Origin: Takakia lepidozioides
Lineage: Eukaryota > Streptophyta > Takakiopsida > Takakiales > Takakiaceae
Reading direction: 5' to 3'
DNA length: 64,000 nt
Assembly: GCA_030704615.1 (NCBI GenBank)
Contig: CM060732.1
Location: 49,827,053-49,891,052 of the forward strand
The first letter of the stretch is position 1; every line of letters starts with the position of its first letter. Positions 45,509-55,939 of the stretch are shown piece by piece. The notes under the pieces are model-generated. The model saw nothing but the letters and a program-made list of their open reading frames with translations, searched no databases and was not told the origin of the DNA. Both the position numbers and the translations under genes were made by a program.

Positions 45509-47515
45509 TCAGACTAGACAACACTCTTTCACCAATTCACCTTCCGCCATCTCGAAATCACTGTCTAAGCTCCCAGCTGCATCCCCTTCACTGGCATCTT
45601 CGTCCTGCCAAATTTTCTTTCTCGAACGCGAGCGGGGGGCACTTGACCAGCGATCAGGGTCCCCTGAGTCGAAGTCCCAGCGCTCACCAAGAGGAGGGAT
45701 CCAAAAGTCTAAATCCTCCGACTTTGCCTCCCCATCATTCTCCATATCGGCATTCATATTCACATCCATGTCAACATTGGTGGTCTCACTTGTGTTCCCA
45801 TCTGTTCTTTCCAGTTCCTTCGTCTTGCCTGTGGACTTCCCATTACTCCTCTCATCCCCAGCCCCATTCTTGCTTGATGGATGATCCTCCTTCTGAAATA
45901 CTTGCTTTGAATCTCGAGAACCATTCTGTACACACCTATCTGAAATGACATTTGCCTTCTCTTTGTCCTTTTTCTTCTCCTTCTCTCTCTCCTCTGTGAT
46001 GCAAGCACACATGGTGAATGAGAGAACACCTTGGTAAACTAGTTGTAGCTGGATACTTCAAAAATCTCTGCTTAACTGGATTTCAAAAGAATACATCATT
46101 TGCACAAAAAAGGGAACACTAGTCAGCTGAGGGAGAAAACTCCGCCCAATCTAGTATGTTCATTTTACTATAAATTATAACTTAATCCTACGGTCTATGT
46201 GTGGGTGCCTGCATTCCAATAAAAGTTAGAATTGAGAAAATTGTCAATTTCCAGGAAATTCGTGTTGAAGTACAAAAATAAGAGTTCTAGATGTCGATAT
46301 ACTTGACACATCTTTCAAATACATCCATGCACAAACTGATAAAGTAATGACTGTAGCTTATAACCATAATCACCCGCAGTCAGCCTTGAATCAGCCCAGT
46401 TAGTGGGTCTGAACAGCCCCTGGTTACAGCTTTCATGTTGACATCAGCAAACTTGACTTGCCAAACAGTACCCTGACTGCTGAGTTGTCTGTCAAAAGCT
46501 TCTAATGTAAATAACAACGGAGAAGGAGAGGGGAGGAGGGAGAAAGAATCACCAAGCTTGCGTAGAAACTTCCTGCCCATCATGTGTTTCCAGACAGCTT
46601 CTTCCCGCTTGTTCATTATGGCTCCTGTCAATTTGCATACTATCTTGTCTCTGCATTGTAGATGGCCCCACCCCACCCTCATTCACCTTACAGCTGCTCC
46701 CAGGTCACTACTCTTATTATGAGTGAAAAAATCTACCAAGCTATGAGATTGACATAGAGAGAGAATTCACAAGAGAAAAAGGATGGAGTAGAGGTCTAGA
46801 AGAAAGACAACTGTATGGATCATGCACGGAGACAGATGTTGTCTGCCTCTAATAAGATACAACTCCTCCCAGCTAGATGACATTCTGAGTAGGGGACTCC
46901 ACCGCATCCACACTTGGGAAGTAACATTCTATGTCTGAAGCTTTTTCTTTACCGGGTGTGGGCGAGAGGTAGGCAGACATGTACTCATTTGCTTGCAATA
47001 GCATTGTGGAATAGACCTGCACCAATAGACCCGGCCATCGCCATCCGGTGGTCTCGTGGCGGACTTCGTTTAGAGAAAAGACAGCGACTTTGGCCTTGCC
47101 TATGTGTTTTCGTGGTTGTGAGACAACGAGAGATCCACCCAGGTTTGCTATGCCCTTGTAAACTACTTTTATTACTACTTTTTTTTTTTGAGAGAGAGAG
47201 AATGTACTCATAAGACGTTGTTTGCCGTAGTCTTGTGGCCATTGAGAGAGAGAGAGAGGGAGAGTACCTATACATAGGACTTTGATCAAACAAGTCCAGG
47301 GGGGGTCGTCGTTGCGAAAGGGCAACTTCGAAGAGGGCAATCCGGCACTTTTTGGTGCCACTATAGCTCGACTTGGTGGCCTCTGGCATCTCGTGCCCAG
47401 TCTCTATACACCGAACCCGACCTTTTCCCAGCTCCTCATAGTGCACCTCGCCAAGCAAATTGCAACCCTCCATGGCATTCTCTGAAGGGGAATCCATTGC
47501 CCCACTCCCCTGCAA
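45509..47515 (-). CDS. SURF2: Surfeit locus protein 2, 3 exons
   Basis: Plant SURF2 homologue; cellular role poorly defined. Inferred exons on the minus strand are 47515-47268, 46650-46553 and 45993-45509, totalling 276 residues (Arabidopsis is about 245). Family landmarks are VRCIETGHEMP, KKCRIALFEVALSQ and PLDLFDQSP in exon 1; DKIVCKLTGAIMNKREEAVW and KHMMGRKFLRKL in exon 2; a charged EKEKKKDKEKA stretch, DFWIPPLGERWDFDSGDPDR and an acidic end in exon 3. All junction phases agree. The start could be the first Met (47515) or Met7, Met15. Intron 1 carries a LINE tail inserted a few bases downstream of the exon 1 donor (TAG|GTACTC), which is a weak donor. Confidence 0.88.
47179..47262 (-). mobile_element. 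5'-truncated LINE tail with poly(A) in SURF2 intron 1
   Basis: On the minus strand a CT run is followed by ATGGCCACAAGACTACGGCA and the rest of the shared terminal motif, then CTCTCTCTC and 11 A residues (T-run at 47179-47189). This is the form expected of a severely 5'-truncated retroposed copy of the LINE family at 42.5-43.8 kb. Confidence 0.65.
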
Positions 47516-48000
47516 CAGAAACCCACTATCTACCGATGGTCACCACAAGAGGCTCAAAATCCAAACTTTCACACAAAGAAGAGTACCTTCATTCCAAAAA
47601 GCCAGGAATCCTTGCAAATCAATCCAACCCCTTACCGTGCACCTGACATCCTTCAGTACAAATTGAACAATCACACCCACAACAGAATCGTCATCATCCC
47701 AAACCCCTACTGAAGAATTCCATAACGGTCACAGCTTGAGCTTTGTCACTAACCAGATTCAACACTCAGACTGAGAGCCTAGCCAAGCTGCATTAGTTCT
47801 GGCTCGTCATCTTCCATTACTCGACGCGTTGTTTTTCAGTGTCAAGGATTCACAGTCTCAGCTACCACAAACATGAGAGACGGTAGGTAGAGAGCCTTAG
47901 GGTTTTAGGGCTGCCCGTCCCTATGAATGTCTAAGTGACTCAAAGCCTACTACCGGTCCGGTCAGTTAAAATGATAAATATAACTCAGAAAAGAGCCAAT
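47516..48000. other. SURF2 promoter-side flank
   Basis: Probable SURF2 5' flank and UTR on the minus strand. No ORF or clear motif recognised. Confidence 0.35.
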
Positions 48001-48002
48001 CA

Positions 48003-48650
48003 TTTTTTTTTCAAAAAGGGAACAGAGGCCCTAAAAACTTTATTGAAGCAAGGAAAAAATAACCTTGCAAAGGCCATGAAGGCTGATGAGTGAGACAATG
48101 CTAAACCCTGCATAGCTTTATAAAAAGACCCAAGTAGGGTGAGTGTACAAATGGGTGTAACTGTCCCCAAGAGGAAACAACCAAAGCTCGTAGAGCTAGA
48201 TATATTAACACAAAGAAAGAAATCAAACTATTCTAGTATCACCTACAGCCTGAAGAGGGTCAGACAACAGGAAAGAGGGTGGATCAGAGAGTGCGGGGAG
48301 GCGAGATGAAGCCGCCCTAGCAACCTCTGCCCGACGTAAAATAGATTGAGCTTGAGCCTTTTGCAAAGCAACAGAAACTCGTTGTCTAAAGAAAGCTACA
48401 AGAACAGAGGCGTATGGGCTTCCAAGGCTTTTGTTTTCTGCTGCACGATAGGCACATGTGCGAAGGAACTCGTTGAACTGATCAAGTTCAGTAAGGCAAA
48501 AGATTGAATCAAGAGGAAAGGAGTACTAGCAGCTGCCTCTCTTGCATTTAGGCAGGTCAAAAAAAAGCTGAGTCTTAGATTTAGCTCTCCTAATACGGGG
48601 CGATGCCTCCAGTTCACTTCAGAATCATCCTCTTTAGTAGGGGAGCATCT
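48003..48650 (-). mobile_element. Retroelement 3' end with poly(A)
   Basis: The minus strand reads a coding-like tail (FFRQRVSVALQKAQAQSILR, then AEVARAASSRLPALSDPPSF) ending in a stop near 48235. An AATAAAG lies near 48043, followed by a 9-base A-run (T-run 48003-48011). The downstream poly(A) marks a retroposed 3' end. I do not recognise the protein. It could be a retrotransposon ORF or a processed host gene. Confidence 0.5.
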
Positions 48651-48875
48651 GGCGCTATGGGAACTCCCAGCAAGTTGGGAGGGAGTCCTTCCATTCCACT
48701 CTAGAATCTGTAAGGCGTATGCACAATGAGGTTTCCTTTTCCCAAGGAATTGTCAAAGGACGAGAATAGTTGAGTCCGCCTCCTGCTTCCACATTTTTCA
48801 AGAGCTGCAAAAATCACCGATCAAGATTTTCTTGCTTCAGACATCAAGTCTGAGTGAACTCTGAAAATTACCCTT

Positions 48876-50262
48876 CTAAGACAATGAACAAGCCCCTTGA
48901 GGTCCATGAGCATCTGACCTTCCAAATGTGCCAAAGGACATGACCACGTAATTAGGCATCCCACAGAGGGCATGAACGAAAGATAGCATCATGTTTAAAT
49001 TAAGCAAAAGAATTGAAACAGAAAGATAACCACAAGGGTCCCAAAGGGTAGATGATGAGTCCTCTAAGTGAACAGGATGATTTGGGTTCTTCTGTGCTTT
49101 TTTTATATTTGCAAGACTAGCCATCTCTTCTTCACTCAGAGTAGGGGGATTCATTTCTTCCAATGTATCAGGCGCAATCATCCCTACGCATGAATCACTC
49201 TCATCCAATGACAATGTTGTTGCATCGTGCATGGATCTTTGTGTAAGACAACTTTCCAGTTGACAGCATTGAACCTTTCATTGGAAACGAACCTACTCCA
49301 CTTATCTTGGATAAGTAGATGGCTGGTCAGATTCAGGTAGCATGCGATTGAAGTCCACAAGCAAAAATCCATATTCATCCCTCTTCATGGTTGGATTGCG
49401 CCATGTCATGGTGGTTCTTAGTTCTTACCCATGCACATAGAAATAAAACTGGGTGTACACGGCCGTAATCCAGTTGCAATATCTCTCGTACAACACCGCA
49501 GACATATGGCGCGGTTTCCATCAACATTCTCCGATTCAGACTCTTGTGCAAATATTTAAGCAACCCCGCAATTGTATGTGGCATGATGAACAGCCCCACT
49601 AGGTACTTGGACTTTGTAGTGGTTTCCATATCATGCCCACATTGACCGAAATGAACGGGCAACAACGCTAGGGGGAGTGCACAGGGACCGAATATTTGCA
49701 TAATACACTTCACTGCTTTGGACTTGTCTTTCTACTGCGTTCTTTACCCACAAGTGGAAGGGAGGCAATGTTGGGATGTTTTCAGGGTAAGGAATTGGTT
49801 GTGGAGTGCGTAGACGTTGATTTTGATCTTGAGGGTATGTTGCTTTGAATTCTGCTCTCTGTGACTCTTGTTCAGCCTTCTCAACATCGTACAACCTGGT
49901 CACACATACAACAAATTAGAATAGTTATGCAACCATGCTCATATTTCTCCACTTGCAAGTACACTTTTGGCGGATACCTACATGTGCTTAGCCAGCACGC
50001 TTTAATGTCAAGTTCAGCACAACAAAGCATACACAAACTTACTCCAGAAATGGCCTCATGCACTCCGTATTGTGAAGCACATAGTCATGGGCTTGGTGTC
50101 GAAGCTCAATAGACATTCTCCGTGGACCTCCGCATCCCTCCAAAACCTCGCCAGCAACACTCTATTCCTCGTTGAAGTCCCATACCCTCCCGGTGGTGCC
50201 CTCAAATTCAGCAATGTATTCTGTGATAAATCCAGGGGCCTCCTCAAGAATATCCTTGGGCC
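48876..50262 (-). pseudogene. CACTA/EnSpm-type TNP2-associated coding remnant (DUF4216-like)
   Basis: Minus-strand segments resemble the C-terminal half of plant CACTA transposase-associated proteins. VVREILQLDYGRVHPVLFLC (near 49450-49510) fits the DUF4216 'EIIELDY...V.LF.C.W' signature. Next, in another frame, RDEYGFLLVDFNRMLPESDQ (near 49310-49380), then FVSNERFNAVNWKVVLHKDP (near 49230-49290), all in family order. An upstream part at 49650-49900 (YPENIPTLPPFHLWVK) and a separate piece at 50163-50262 (APGFITEYIAEFEGTTGRV) belong to the same strand. Frameshifts and stops break it. No CACTA termini identified. Confidence 0.55.
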
Positions 50263-50534
50263 ATAACACAATTTTAAGTAAATCTGGACTAAAGTTTGGT
50301 CCAGAAATAAGGAGAAATATCTGAATATGTATTTTTTAAATCATTTAAATGAATTTAAATGGATCATTTTAAATATAAATATATAAATATAAATAATTAT
50401 TTGTCTATTAATATATAATATGAGCAATAAAAAAACATTATGTATAAACTTCAGGAGAAAAAGCAGTTTCTATTTGGCTCATAAAGCAAGTTCCACTATT
50501 CACTCGACGTTTAGTAAGAATTGAATGAGATACC

Positions 50535-50740
50535 AACAGTCAGTAGCTCAATTGGTGAAGTGCACTGAGTGCCACCCAGATGATTATGGGGTCAAATCTT
50601 GCTACTGACGAGTGTGGTATGTTCCTGGGTGGTATTCCATTCCAATGCCACATGGCGGGGTTACTGTGAAAGAGATTATATTATTAAGGGGGCATGATTT
50701 ATGAGCTGTCGCTCCCAGGTGTTTCCATTACATTAAAAAA
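50535..50740 (+). repeat. tRNA-derived SINE-like element, near full length
   Basis: A box TAGCTCAATTGG (50543-50554) and B box GGGTCAAATCTT (50588-50599) lie at tRNA-like spacing. The 3' end is GCTGTCGCTCCCAGGTGTTTCC followed by an A-rich tail (ATTAAAAAATAAATTAAAAAA). It shares its tail with the copies at 24.6 and 25.9 kb. Confidence 0.65.
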
Positions 50741-50741
50741 T

Positions 50742-51140
50742 AAATTAAAAAAACGGGTGTCGGGTTGATAACTCGCTTCATGATCCGCGGCCTAGTGGAT
50801 GATTGGAGCACCAGTCATATTCGTAACCGCGACTGAGCTTGTGAAGGCCGTTACTATATAACGTACAAGACAAATCAATCAAATATGTGAGCAAAACATG
50901 GCACAATGACACAATACCATGAAATGAAATGAAAGACAATGGGGAGACATTGTTGATAAACAACCAGGTTTTATTTCAGAACCATGTCAATTTGAGTAAG
51001 TCTCGCCCCATGCGGCATGGACCAATACAAATAACGTAAACCATGTCAATGAGAGTATCAACTTCTAGAAGGAGGGCTGAACTCCGTTAGCACAAGTCAT
51101 TTCCCAAAATCACGATATTTTGACAAGGTTGGAGGGACCA
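50742..51140. other. Intergenic DNA
   Basis: No gene or element recognised. Confidence 0.4.
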
Positions 51141-51143
51141 TTT

Positions 51144-51528
51144 TCAAATCTGTATTCTTCCGTTGTTCCGAAGGTTTTCGTCAGCAGAAGATGGAAGAAG
51201 TCCCTGAAATGCTGTCTCGAGAATCGTTGATATGGTCATGACCTCACAAAAAATATCCTCCAATATTACGCCAACCAACAATGTCTTGTGCGACCGAAGT
51301 TCAACTGTACTTCTCAAAGAATTGGTGGTCTTGCAGACTTTCAGTGAATCGCGAAGATGATGAATTACTCGTATACTCTTCAAAACATAATGTCCAAGTA
51401 ACTGACCCTGGAGTAAGATGCTGAAAGTATCCAATTGGGCAGTAAGTATGTTGCTCATATGCTTCTGGAGAGTGGCCCGGTGGCGAGTACGTTGATGGAG
51501 AGAGTGACATTTTCTGCGAAATCTTCAA
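51144..51528 (-). CDS. Unrecognised coding-like exon(s), minus strand
   Basis: I do not recognise this. The frame at 51458-51144 is a 104-residue helical-looking stretch (LDTFSILLQGQLLGHYVLKS, later STILETAFQGLLPSSADENL) with few low-complexity features. A second frame overlaps at 51301-51528, so one is a shadow. It lies on the same strand and in the same AT-rich block as the candidate exons at 53.3-55.8 kb and may be a 3' exon of that locus or an independent transposon remnant. Confidence 0.25.
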
Positions 51529-51704
51529 GCAAATAGTGTCGGGTGACCAGTCGAGGTTCGTCTGTGACGGGCTGTGGTACTTCTGACGATTTACTATAAA
51601 GCACTAGTAAACTGATCACCAACTAAATAATCTCCAACTGACTAACCACCAACTAACTGATTGGAGCTGTCACAAACAATGTCAAAAATCTTATTTAATG
51701 CTAG

Positions 51705-52150
51705 GTGTTTGATGCTATTGTTGTTCCTGTAGCTGAATTGTATAGTAGTCGTTTTGCTATTCCTATGCGAACAGTATCAGGTCCCAAGATACTGTCATAT
51801 TCAGACTCCCGTATTAGCCACTGCCCACCATCATTGACCAATATAAAACCATCAGCTACATGTCAGCTGAGAACTAGATCTTCGATTCATTGTATGCGAC
51901 CCTAGATAAACACCTTAGTCCACAAGTAGTTGGCCAGCAGCTTGAGATATTTCTCCGGGCTGTGATTGAATGAACTGGAGATTTCATTCTTAGCTGATGG
52001 TTTCATGTAGGTGGTGCCTGATTCCGATTTCGGAATATGGCAGTCTCAGTGGACCTAATGTTGTTGGAATGGGAATAGCAAAAAAACTCATATAGAAATC
52101 AGCTACATGAACATACGCGGTATCAAGTACCTTGAAGTACATATGATTGT
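51705..52150. repeat. Imperfect inverted repeat pair (about 150-bp arms)
   Basis: The plus-strand stretch 51705-51870 (GCTATTCCTATGCGAACAG...AAACCATCAGCTA) matches, with many mismatches, the reverse complement of 51995-52150 (GCTATTCCCATTCCAACAAC...AAACCATCAGCTA). Both arms translate similarly (FAIPM versus FAIPI). The spacer is about 125 bp. This may be a MITE-like foldback or two diverged copies inserted head to head. Confidence 0.6.
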
Positions 52151-52417
52151 TGAGATTGTTTGCACAGATTGTTAGTGACGGTGTTCCTCCTTTGGTGTCC
52201 AATCGACATGAAAACGACGAGAATGTCGCTGGAGATTGACGTTCAATTACTGACATTTTGCCTCCTCGTAACACTATTTTGGTGTGCAATGATGGACATC
52301 AGAACATGTCAGCTCTTTCAAATAAAACATCACGAAGATGCTGTCAATTGTTGGAGATCGGATTATGCAAGCAGGGAGAATGAGTTCAAACAACTTAAAG
52401 ACTAGGATTATAAGATA

Positions 52418-52541
52418 CTTGAACAATCCGCCAAGGAACAAGTCACACCATCAGCCTGGATGATTTGAATGCGTGTTCTGAAACACATCAATGAATCATC
52501 CAGGATGATGGTGTGAAATATTCCGGGACGGATTATCCGAA
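52418..52541. repeat. Long hairpin (about 47-bp arms, 28-bp loop)
   Basis: The arm core CACACCATCAGCCTGGATGATT (52444-52465) pairs with AATCATCCAGGATGATGGTGTG (52494-52515). Pairing continues outward with mismatches through AATCCGCCAAGGAACAAG on the left and its counterpart ending CGGATTATCC on the right. A diverged single arm (ACAATCCGCTCAGGAACAAA) occurs near 52926. Confidence 0.75.
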
Positions 52542-52582
52542 TACCTTGAGTTCCCTCGCTGTAATTGACCTGAAGTAACTCA

Positions 52583-52828
52583 TTATGCCTGCAGAATCAT
52601 CACATCTTCAAATGACAGCATTTTCGTTGTTGAATGCGTGAGCATAGAAAAAACATCACTCCGACCAATCACATGTGACACTGTTGAAGTAATATAACAC
52701 TTTGGCAATCGGCTGGAGAACCAGGACGATGCTAAATTCCACTTTTCGAACCACGAGTGATCGCACGACAGATCTCTGCCTCTACCACCATTGAGAACCC
52801 CAAAGAGCCAAGTGCATCCAGATTTCAA
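52583..52828 (-). other. Possible coding-like segment, minus strand
   Basis: An 81-codon frame (LFGVLNGGRGRDLSCDHSWF...) is on the same strand as the neighbouring unrecognised locus. There is no domain match, and it may be chance. Confidence 0.12.
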
Positions 52829-53308
52829 TCAACCACAATGATGCCATCAGTTCGTTAGGGAAGGAATTTCGAAGCCGCCAAAATTACTTCAATCTATTTG
52901 AAGAGAGATTTTAACAGAGCTTCACAATCCGCTCAGGAACAAAAGAGACGACCATCACGGGAGCTTGAATTACGAGATAGGAACCCAAATTCAGTCATAG
53001 ACGATGATCATGTCACTTGTTCCCCATCGTAATATGAAAATATCGGAAAATTTCTTCTCCTCCAACCTCCTCCAGCCTCCAGCCTGATCTGTTATTGCTT
53101 AAACTGACAATGAAGTCAACTTGTTTTGATAACATCTGATGGCACTGCTAATCCATGCTAGCTCCACAAGAGGATATATGAGGGAACCACGCGCAATCGC
53201 GCGTGATTTCTCTCAAACTTCGATGACTAACATTACAGCCGAAAGGATCTGGCATAACATTGACAGAGTTAAATAACGTATGTGTGTAATGAATAGGCCG
53301 GCCATAGT

Positions 53309-54374
53309 TTAATTCATCAATAACACAAAGTTGCTTCCCAAACGGCTCACACTCAACGCATATGCTCGAGATCGCCGTCGGTTACCACTGATGGCGGAAT
53401 TTTGAGCACCCGAGGAGATGGATATAGTGAGAGATTGATGTAAGATATGACCAGACACCTCACTGGTAGCTGTACTTGATGACCTTGACAAACATAAAGC
53501 CTCGCGGTCCCTCTGCTCAGCCTTACGCTGCCGTTCCTCTTTCTTCTCCTGTCGAATTTGATTCTGAACTTGAATCTAAAATATAACTGTGTGGAGGCAG
53601 CAGAGAAGGGAATTGCTAAAGAAAATACAAAGATCATTGAAATATCATTGATCTCACAAAAGTCATTTGAAGTCAACATACGTATAAGTACAAATGGAGG
53701 TTGAAGTAAAGCTGATGGACTACACACAAAACAGGGCAATGTTAAACTACGTATCCAGATAATTAGGATCTTTTGAGGGGGGTGCCAAACAGAAGCATCA
53801 ATAAATCTAAACCAGGACCAGTAGACGTGATTTTGATCTATCGGAGGGCCGAAAGATTTGCAGGAGTTCTTGCCGACGTAATCAACAACGGACTGGGCTC
53901 CAACCAAGCCAGAGAGAAAAGGCCACAAAGCTTTGGTGAGGTCAACCAAATCCTCCCAATTGCTTGATTCCTTGAATGTGATTGGGAAGACTCCAGTATT
54001 CAATGGGTTTCGGAGTGCCTTGGATTGGTCATCGTCGACCAGTAGAATTTGCCCCTGCCTAGCAAATTTTTTCCCACTAAATTTTACGATAGTACTTTTA
54101 ATATCTTTAATAAGATATTTCATTCCAGGCTTAATATGTCCAGCTGTATCTGTGCAATGTTCCATATGAAACATAATTGTTTCTTAATTTCCAGAGAAAC
54201 GAGACACTCCAACATCTTGAATACAGTATCCCTCTTAGAGCAAGACCAAATCGCTACATGAAAATGAATCAATGTAAGTCGAAGAAACTCCAACACTCCA
54301 GATCTTGGAACCACAAATGGTCTTGCGGGCACCCAAATTGTTACTTTCCTCAAGTGGAACCTCTGTTTAAACAA
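53309..54374 (-). CDS. Unrecognised multi-exon coding locus, part 1
   Basis: I do not recognise the family. Candidate exon 1 covers about 54174-53760 and encodes GMKYLIKDIKSTIVKFSGKK, SSNWEDLVDLTKALWPFLSG and DQNHVYWSWFRFIDASVW before stops and poor sequence. A second candidate exon begins after TTTTAG at about 53577 and encodes a charged coiled-coil (IQVQNQIRQEKKEERQRKAE) and a Ser-rich tail, ending at 53309. The two read in frames that need splicing. Composition is AT-rich and Trp/Phe-rich. It could be a gene carried by a mobile element, a decayed host gene, or something new. It is bounded on the left by inverted repeats. Confidence 0.35.
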
Positions 54375-54721
54375 CTCACACCTCCGGTAGGAGTAGGAGG
54401 TGGCCTATAGCAAAGAAGTTCATTGACATTCAGTACCAGCAACATGCGTTTGTGTTTCCAGACACCACACATTTCTTGAGTAACAACGTTCTGAACCATC
54501 CAAAAAAGCCCATTAGTATCTGTTATCTGACCCAAAAATTAGGTATTACCAATACATTTTGCAACTCAAAAAATGCCACGACATACTTACGTTTTGTACC
54601 TAGTTTCTATACCCTGATTTTCAAATGGAATATTTTGCGAAGGTAATATTTTCAGCATTACGACACCCAATTGAGACTTAAGACAAAAAATCACAATCGG
54701 GAGTCTCTGAGTTTCCTGCAA

Positions 54722-55786
54722 CTACGCGCGATCGCACGAGGTTACTTTGTGTAAAGTTGTGTCGACGATGTAAATGATATATGTAATGATTACTAGGAAG
54801 CCATAACCAATAAGACAGAGGACCAAGTGAAGAAGATACTTATTACCTTTGCTAGATTTACCCTTCGATTTCTGAGGCGGGTTACCACTGGAGACAGGTG
54901 AATGTTGAAAGGATAACAGAACGCCAGATGCTGTTTTTTTATCGTCGGACACCGCCGCCGCTGACTGCTGTGATCTGTGACGTTTCCTTGACACAGGACC
55001 ATCCGGAATTCTGGGGGGTTGGGGATGTGCAGAAATATATGTCGGTCTTGTCGGTGTGCTGACCTCAGTCGGCGAATGAGTGAGTTCAATAACCTTATCG
55101 CTGACGGTTGGCAATGGAATTCGGTTTCTTTCTTTCTGCACATCCTGAATCGAATTCAAACAGAAAAAAATGGATTATCTTGGAATACAACCCCACAGAA
55201 GTTGCTGCTTCACAGGAAGGTCATACGTTGCAGCTTTTCTGGCCTGGAGTAAAGAGAGAAAATCAGAGGATGAACAGAAACACGGTAACAATAAAACGCA
55301 TGGATGAAATAGAATTAAATCACCTGACTTCTCAGCAGCTGAGGTGTCCAGCCCTCGTGATCCGGTGACCCGCTTGGAATTACGACATGATGAGGAGGCA
55401 GTTGAGCGATAGTTGCAACCAATAGTTCGGTAGACTCATGTAGATGCCCCGTGACGGCGTCTGGTAGAGAAGGACGGCTCCAAAGAGGATTCCCCAATAT
55501 ATTGAGAGTCGTTTTCCACTATGCAGCCAACCCCAATTAAATCATTGACCCTGCTAACGGTGGATTCACCTTTTGACATTTTGAGCCTCAAAACAACATC
55601 CGAAACACTGATGGGATCACTCTCCATAAAAGCAATGGATGCCTGAGTAGACAACAAGTTGTCAAGTCCTTGGAAAGCTTCTGGCCTGATCATTTCTACA
55701 TCGTCAACAATATCAGACGATATTGTTTCGTCAATTGGAGATGCATTTGTGGCATGGAGAACATATTGATATGGGCATACCTGCAA
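54722..55786 (-). CDS. Unrecognised multi-exon coding locus, part 2 (C-terminal membrane segment)
   Basis: Minus-strand candidate exons: about 55786-55500 (ASPIDETISSDIVDDVEMIR, ESDPISVSDVVLRLKMSKGE), a continuation at about 55440-55325 in a shifted frame (TESTELLVATIAQLPPHHVV ... LLRSQ, with a GT donor just after), and a final exon from about 55147 (acceptor GATTCAG) to the stop at 54722. The last exon has a basic stretch with RKRHRS (NLS-like), a Lys/Ser/Gly-rich linker and a hydrophobic segment (YLLHLVLCLIGYGFLVIITY) near the C-terminus, suggesting a membrane-anchored protein. The shift near 55440-55500 may be a frameshift or a missed intron. No family recognised. Confidence 0.38.
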
Positions 55787-55939
55787 ATGAAATATATGTC
55801 AACAAAGTTGAGTTGGAAGAACGCGTAACCACGCGTGGTTCCGAAAAGAAATCAACGGACATAAAAGAACACCGTTACATATGGTTTGGCAATATAACAA
55901 TTTCCATGCAAAGCAAAAGAATATCAGAAGAAGACTGAA

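Noticed and set aside
46914-47213. Plus-strand ORF across SURF2 intron 1
   Set aside because: Composed of intron and retroelement-tail sequence; no family match.
50543-50610. tRNA gene at TAGCTCAATTGG...GGGTCAAATC
   Set aside because: The element continues into the shared SINE tail and A-rich end, and the TPsiC arm is mismatched.
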